DNA of 9,008 nucleotides. Source: Ruminococcus flavefaciens. Its GTDB lineage: Bacteria; Bacillota; Clostridia; Oscillospirales; Ruminococcaceae. The stretch spans positions 12,081 to 21,088 of the forward strand of contig DEBW01000064.1 in the NCBI GenBank assembly GCA_002348905.1, read 5' to 3'. Numbering within the stretch: the stretch's first letter is position 1; every line of letters starts with the position of its first letter. The notes beneath the pieces were generated by a model that made no database searches, was not told the origin of the DNA, and saw only the letters and a program-made list of their open reading frames with translations. Positions 6,042 through 9,008 of this stretch are shown here, one piece after another. The translations under genes were made by a program, and so were the position numbers.

Positions 6042-7079
6042 TCAAAGGATGCACATAGAGTCGCCAAAGCTGAAAAATCTGTATTTTTCTTTAACAGCGG
6101 TATTGTAGGCATTCATGGTGTTGTCATATCCCATGAAAGCAGATACCAGCATGATAAGCGTACTTTCAGGGAGGTGGAAATTTGTGATAAGACCGTCAAT
6201 GCATTTGAACTGGTATGACGGGTAGATAAATATGTCAGTATAGCCTTCATGTTCTGAGATATCGCCGTAGAAAGTGGCAACGCTTTCGAGAGTACGGCAG
6301 GTAGTAGTACCAATGGCGATAACTCTTCCGCCGTTTGCCTTGGTCTCATTTATGAGGTCAGCAGTCTCTTTCGGCAGATAATAGTGTTCGCTGTGCATTT
6401 TGTGTTCGAGGACGTTATCCTCCTTGACTGGACGGAAAGTTCCGAGACCTACATGGAGAGTGACAAAAGCGGTCTTTATACCACGGCTTCTGAGGTCATC
6501 GAGCATTTCCTCCGTGAAGTCAGCTCCGGCAGTAGGAGCAGCGGCAGAACCGAGTTCGTTTGAGTAGACGGTCTGATAGCGTTCCTTATTTTCAAGCTTC
6601 TCTTTTATATAAGGAGGCAGAGGCATCTGTCCGACATCTTCAAGAGCTGTGAAGAAATTGCCTTCGCACTCAAACTGTACGATACGGTTTCCGTCGTCCT
6701 TTACTTCAACGACCTCAGCTATAAGTCTTCCTCCGCCGAAGCTGAACTTTGTGCCGACTTTTGCCTTTTTACCTGGACGGCATATTATCTCCCAGAGCTT
6801 GTCGCCTTTCTGTTCAAGCAGAAGAAACTCGATAAAAGTACCGTTCTCGATCTTTTCACCGTAAAGTCTTGCAGGGATAACTCTCGAATCGTTCATTACC
6901 AGCAAGTCACCTTCTTTAAGGTGCTCGCATAGATTATAGAAGTGGTCGTGAGTTATCTCACCGGTAGTTCTGTCCACGCACATCATACGTGAAGCATTTC
7001 GTGGTTCGATAGGAGTCTGAGCTATCAGCTCCTCCGGAAGATCATACCAGAAGTCAGATCTTAATAATTCCATTGACAT
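6042..7079 (-). CDS. queA: S-adenosylmethionine:tRNA ribosyltransferase-isomerase QueA
   Basis: QueA transfers and rearranges the ribosyl part of S-adenosylmethionine onto preQ1 at tRNA position 34, giving epoxyqueuosine. The 345-residue length is normal. Family motifs run through the protein: FWYDLPEELIAQTP (10-23), VMNDSRVIPARLYG (61-74), MPLPPYI (152-158), YQTVYSNELGSAAAPTAG (168-185), TLHVGLGTFRPV (207-218), EHKMHSEHY (225-233), GTTTCRTLE (257-265), ITNFHLPESTLIMLVSAF (298-315) and YRFFSFGDSM (333-342). One oddity is that residues 186-187 are Ala-Asp, where the family normally has Leu-His in PTAGLHF; the flanking bases read cleanly in frame. AAGGAG five nt upstream supports the ATG at 7079; a second ATG two codons on is less well placed. 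It is the first gene of the leftward cluster that later includes tgt and is transcribed away from asd. Confidence 0.97.
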   Translation of the reverse strand: MSMELLRSDFWYDLPEELIAQTPIEPRNASRMMCVDRTTGEITHDHFYNLCEHLKEGDLLVMNDSRVIPARLYGEKIENGTFIEFLLLEQKGDKLWEIICRPGKKAKVGTKFSFGGGRLIAEVVEVKDDGNRIVQFECEGNFFTALEDVGQMPLPPYIKEKLENKERYQTVYSNELGSAAAPTAGADFTEEMLDDLRSRGIKTAFVTLHVGLGTFRPVKEDNVLEHKMHSEHYYLPKETADLINETKANGGRVIAIGTTTCRTLESVATFYGDISEHEGYTDIFIYPSYQFKCIDGLITNFHLPESTLIMLVSAFMGYDNTMNAYNTAVKEKYRFFSFGDSMCIL

Positions 7080-7105
7080 TGATTCTCCTTAGTTTAGCGT
7101 CAGTA

Positions 7106-7133
7106 TTTATAGACCTGCGCATAAAAAATTCAA
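7106..7133 (-). promoter_or_regulatory. Candidate promoter of queA
   Basis: On the minus strand TTGAAT (7128-7133) and TATAAA (7106-7111) are spaced 16 bp apart, with the start expected near 7100 and a leader of about 20 nt. The match is moderate (four and five of six positions). It lies about 20 bp from the divergent asd promoter. Confidence 0.4.
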
Positions 7134-7151
7134 ATAATTCATAAAAAGATA

Positions 7152-7180
7152 TTGACATAACTGAGCTAAAGTGATATTAT
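7152..7180 (+). promoter_or_regulatory. Sigma-A-type promoter of the lysine riboswitch-asd transcript
   Basis: A perfect -35 box TTGACA (7152-7157) is followed after exactly 17 bp by TATTAT (7175-7180). The predicted start at about 7186-7188 coincides with the first conserved bases of the riboswitch, which strongly supports both calls. Confidence 0.8.
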
Positions 7181-7187
7181 ATAATTC

Positions 7188-7349
7188 AGGTAGAGGCGCA
7201 GCCAAGAATAGTAAATGTGGGGAGAGCAGCCAGCTCGTTGAAACACACTGAAAGGCAAGGCTGCCGAAGAATGTCGTCCGGCGACCGATGTTCTGGCTGT
7301 AGGCTGAATAAGTTTGCAGCTGTCATCAGGAGTTTGATGGAGAGCTATC
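7188..7349 (+). promoter_or_regulatory. Lysine riboswitch (L box)
   Basis: The RNA aptamer binds lysine and switches off the genes behind it. Conserved L-box landmarks appear in order: AGGTAGAGGCGC at the 5' end, an AAGAATAGTAA internal-loop segment, CTGAAAGG, GGCTGCCGAAG, GGCTGTAGGCTGAATAA, GCTGTCATCAGGAG and the closing GGAGAGCTATC. Pairings visible by eye are P1 (GGTAG with CTATC), GCAGCC (7198-7203) with GGCTGC, the GTCG-TCCGG-CGAC hairpin, CTGTA with TGCAG, and CATCA with TGATG. The 162-nt size is normal. It sits directly between the promoter and asd, the expected lysine-pathway target. A terminator follows at 7399-7428. I could not identify a convincing antiterminator pairing by eye. 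Confidence 0.93.
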
Positions 7350-7398
7350 GGCATGACTGCACAAAGCTATGTCAATATTTCTATTATAACTCATGATG

Positions 7399-7428
7399 AA
7401 CCGGTTTGCAACCGGTTTTCTTATTTTT
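7399..7428 (+). terminator. Intrinsic terminator, expression platform of the lysine riboswitch
   Basis: AACCGGTT (7399-7406) repeats at 7410-7417. Because this octamer is its own reverse complement, the two copies form an 8-bp stem around a TGC loop, followed by TTCTTATTTTT. It ends 30 nt before the asd start codon. With lysine bound the hairpin should form and stop transcription. At low lysine an alternative fold should keep it open. Confidence 0.8.
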
Positions 7429-7458
7429 GTGAAAAATTTTTTTGAAGGAGATTTTTTT

Positions 7459-8538
7459 ATGAAACAGTATAACGTAGGTATTATAGGCGCAACAGGTATG
7501 GTAGGTCAGCGCTTTGCTACTCTCCTTGAGAATCATCCGTGGTTCAATGTGAAGGTTCTCGCAGCTTCTCCAAGAAGTGCTGGTCAGACATATGAGCAGG
7601 CAGCAGGCAGCCGCTGGAAGATGGCTGTACCAATGCCGGCAGCTATGAAGGATATGGTTCTTCTCGATGCTACAAATGATATCGAAAAGATAGCTTCTAT
7701 GGTAGATTTCTGCTTCTGTGCAGTTGATATGAAGAAGGATGAGATAAAGGCTCTCGAAGAGGCTTACGCAAAGGCTGAGTGCCCTATCGTATCCAATAAC
7801 TCCGCACACAGATTCACTCCTGACGTACCAATGGTAGTTCCGGAGATAAACCCTGAGCATATCGAGATAATCAAGGCTCAGCGTGAGCGTCTCGGCACAA
7901 AAAGAGGATTCATCGCAGTTAAGTCCAACTGCTCTATCCAGAGCTATGTACCGGCACTCCACCCACTCAGAAAGTTCGGTCTGAAGAACGTTCTCGCCTG
8001 CACATATCAGGCAATTTCCGGCGCTGGCAAGAACTTCGAGACATGGCCTGAAATGGTTGATAACCTTATCCCTTACATCGGCGGCGAGGAAGAGAAGTCC
8101 GAGCAGGAGCCGTTAAAGGTTTGGGGCGAGATCAAGGGCAACGAGATCGTTAAGGCTTCAACACCTTCTATCACAACACAGTGTCTCCGTGTACCTGTTT
8201 CTGACGGTCACACAGCTGCTGTATTCGTAAGCTTTGAGAACAAGCCTTCCAAGGAAGAGATACTCAAGCTTTGGGCTGACTTCAAGGGCGTACCGCAGGA
8301 GCTTGAACTTCCAAGCGCTCCAAAGCAGTTCATCCACTACTTTGAGGAGGATAACCGTCCGCAGGCTAAGCTCGACAGAAACCTTGAAGGCGGTATGGCA
8401 GTATCTACAGGTCGTCTCCGTGAAGATACACAGTACGACTACAAATTCGTATGCCTCTCACACAATACTCTCAGAGGTGCAGCAGGCGGCGGCGTACTTC
8501 TCGCTGAACTCCTCGCAGCAAAGGGATACTTTGACTAA
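7459..8538 (+). CDS. asd: Aspartate-semialdehyde dehydrogenase
   Basis: Asd reduces aspartyl phosphate with NADPH to aspartate semialdehyde, the branch-point precursor of lysine/diaminopimelate, threonine and methionine. The 359-residue protein belongs to the archaeal/fungal-type branch by its overall sequence. The NADP-binding loop is GIIGATGMVGQR (7-18). VSNNSAHR (111-118) follows. The catalytic Cys158 sits in VKSNCSIQS. YQAISGAG (183-190), GGEEEKSE (208-215) and SDGHTA with the acid/base His251 complete the active site. The frame extends upstream to 7393, but the ATG at 7459 is chosen because GAAGGAG lies 8 nt before it, the family N-terminus MKQYNVGIIGATG begins there, and the extra residues would lie on the terminator. 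The gene is under a lysine riboswitch and is followed after 153 nt by dapA, the next enzyme. Aspartokinase, the preceding step, is not in the window. Confidence 0.97.
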   Translation: MKQYNVGIIGATGMVGQRFATLLENHPWFNVKVLAASPRSAGQTYEQAAGSRWKMAVPMPAAMKDMVLLDATNDIEKIASMVDFCFCAVDMKKDEIKALEEAYAKAECPIVSNNSAHRFTPDVPMVVPEINPEHIEIIKAQRERLGTKRGFIAVKSNCSIQSYVPALHPLRKFGLKNVLACTYQAISGAGKNFETWPEMVDNLIPYIGGEEEKSEQEPLKVWGEIKGNEIVKASTPSITTQCLRVPVSDGHTAAVFVSFENKPSKEEILKLWADFKGVPQELELPSAPKQFIHYFEEDNRPQAKLDRNLEGGMAVSTGRLREDTQYDYKFVCLSHNTLRGAAGGGVLLAELLAAKGYFD

Positions 8539-8557
8539 TATTTAGCTTAAAAATGTA

Positions 8558-8596
8558 TTTGTAGGGAACGCCGCCCTCGGCGTTCCACTGTACAAA
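8558..8596. repeat. TTTGTAGGG-type palindromic repeat, unit 1
   Basis: GGAACGCCG (8565-8573) and CGGCGTTCC (8578-8586) form a 9-bp perfect stem with a CCCT loop. TTTGTA (8558-8563) and TACAAA (8591-8596) add an outer stem. There is no T-tract afterwards, so it is not a standard terminator of asd. It lies 20 nt after the asd stop. Confidence 0.7.
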
Positions 8597-8604
8597 TATT
8601 AATA

Positions 8605-8630
8605 AAGGGACGTCGAGGACGCCGTCCCTT
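8605..8630. repeat. Palindromic repeat, unit 2
   Basis: AAGGGACG (8605-8612) pairs perfectly with CGTCCCTT (8623-8630) around the segment TCGAGGACGC. Read on the minus strand it starts TTGTAAGGGACGGCG, sharing the TTGTA-GGG end of units 1 and 3. Its right half resembles the relic at 1385-1402. Confidence 0.7.
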
Positions 8631-8641
8631 ACAATTTCATT

Positions 8642-8669
8642 CGGGCGGATGATATCCGCCCCTACAAAA
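8642..8669. repeat. Palindromic repeat, unit 3
   Basis: GGGCGGAT (8643-8650) pairs perfectly with ATCCGCCC (8654-8661) around a GAT loop, and the unit ends in CTACAAAA. On the minus strand it begins TTTTGTAGGGGCGGAT, so units 2 and 3 point opposite to unit 1. It ends a few bases before the dapA ribosome binding site and could influence dapA mRNA structure. Confidence 0.7.
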
Positions 8670-8691
8670 TCTTCTGAAAGGACTAATATTC

Positions 8692-9008
8692 ATGAAGAAT
8701 ACCATTTTCACCGGCGCTGGAATCGCTATCATTACGCCTTTCAACGCTGACGGTTCTATAAATTATGACGAACTCGGACGTATCATCGACGACCAGATCG
8801 CTAACGGTACAGATGCTATAATCATATGCGGTACTACCGGCGAATCTGCTACAATGACAGATGACGAGCACCGTGACTGCATCAAGTTCGCAGTAAAGCA
8901 CGTTGCAGGCAGAGTACCTGTTATCGCAGGTGCAGGCAGCAATGACACACACTATGCTGTTGAACTTTCAAAGGAAGCAGAGGCAGCAGGCGCAGACGCT
9001 CTGCTCCA
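8692..9008 (+). CDS. dapA: 4-hydroxy-tetrahydrodipicolinate synthase (N-terminal 105 residues, cut by window edge)
   Basis: DapA condenses aspartate semialdehyde with pyruvate, the first committed step toward diaminopimelate and lysine. The visible part begins MKNTIFTGAGIAIITPF and contains the pyruvate-site loop CGTTGESATM (46-55), whose Thr pair at 48-49 corresponds to the catalytic-triad/substrate-binding Thr pair of the family. RVPVIAGAGSNDT follows at 74-86. The Schiff-base lysine and conserved Tyr lie beyond the window end, so N-acetylneuraminate lyase and other relatives cannot be fully excluded. The position directly after riboswitch-controlled asd makes dapA by far the best call. GAAAGGA (8675-8681) nine nt upstream of the intervening spacer end supports the ATG at 8692. 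No separate promoter is evident in the 153-nt gap, so it is probably read from the asd transcript. Confidence 0.94.
   Translation, partial: MKNTIFTGAGIAIITPFNADGSINYDELGRIIDDQIANGTDAIIICGTTGESATMTDDEHRDCIKFAVKHVAGRVPVIAGAGSNDTHYAVELSKEAEAAGADALL

Noticed and set aside
7393..7458. N-terminal extension of Asd by 22 residues
   Set aside because: It would be encoded by the terminator hairpin and the ribosome binding site itself; the family start and GAAGGAG both point to 7459.
7384..7962. 192-codon minus-strand open frame over the asd leader and 5' end
   Set aside because: It is antisense to asd and the terminator, Cys/Leu-rich without known motifs, and lacks a ribosome binding site in good position.
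8558..8630. Intrinsic terminator after asd
   Set aside because: The stems are strong but none is followed by a T-rich tract, and dapA lies just downstream in the same pathway without an evident promoter of its own.

Overview
The window looks like a chromosomal segment from a Clostridia-class Firmicute, most likely Ruminococcus or a close relative in the Oscillospiraceae. The reasons are strong AAGGAG-type ribosome binding sites, TTGACA/TATAAT-type promoters, a lysine riboswitch ahead of asd, a short PAS protein family common in Clostridia, and intergenic TTGTAGGG-type palindromes. The genus is inferred from these features; no database search was run.

Positions 1-965 (minus strand) hold the first 321 residues of SecA, the preprotein translocase ATPase, with its own near-consensus promoter (1030-1058). 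A gene-free stretch of about 480 bp (966-1445) follows. Beyond the secA promoter it is filled with repeats: a 14-bp perfect inverted repeat at 1089-1102 and 1414-1427 encloses several AT-rich palindromic units, which resembles a MITE-like element.

From 7079 down to 1446 seven genes lie head to tail on the minus strand: queA, a short PAS protein, a small four-helix membrane protein, tgt, a phosphoglycolate-phosphatase-like HAD hydrolase, an unrecognised coiled-coil protein and a SUFU-domain protein. QueA and Tgt are two enzymes of queuosine synthesis in tRNA. Tgt inserts preQ1 at the wobble position and QueA adds the cyclopentane-containing group. They are usually adjacent, but here two small genes sit between them. 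tgt, the HAD gene and the coiled-coil gene are tightly packed (gaps of 10 and 4 nt), so they are probably co-transcribed and partly translationally coupled.

Positions 7080-7458 are a divergent control region. queA has a candidate leftward promoter. Rightward, a strong promoter (7152-7180) starts transcription almost exactly at a lysine riboswitch (7188-7349), followed by an intrinsic terminator (7399-7428) and then asd. asd (aspartate-semialdehyde dehydrogenase) and dapA (4-hydroxy-tetrahydrodipicolinate synthase, cut off by the window end) catalyse consecutive steps toward diaminopimelate and lysine, so feedback control by lysine is expected. Three GC-rich palindromes with shared TTTGTAGGG-like ends lie between asd and dapA, and a degenerate relative occurs beside the SUFU gene.

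I did not find a clear, wholly new biological system. The best leads are the two intergenic repeat families, the SUFU protein with an unassigned C-terminal domain, a substitution in a conserved QueA motif, and the overlapping palindromes upstream of the membrane-protein gene.
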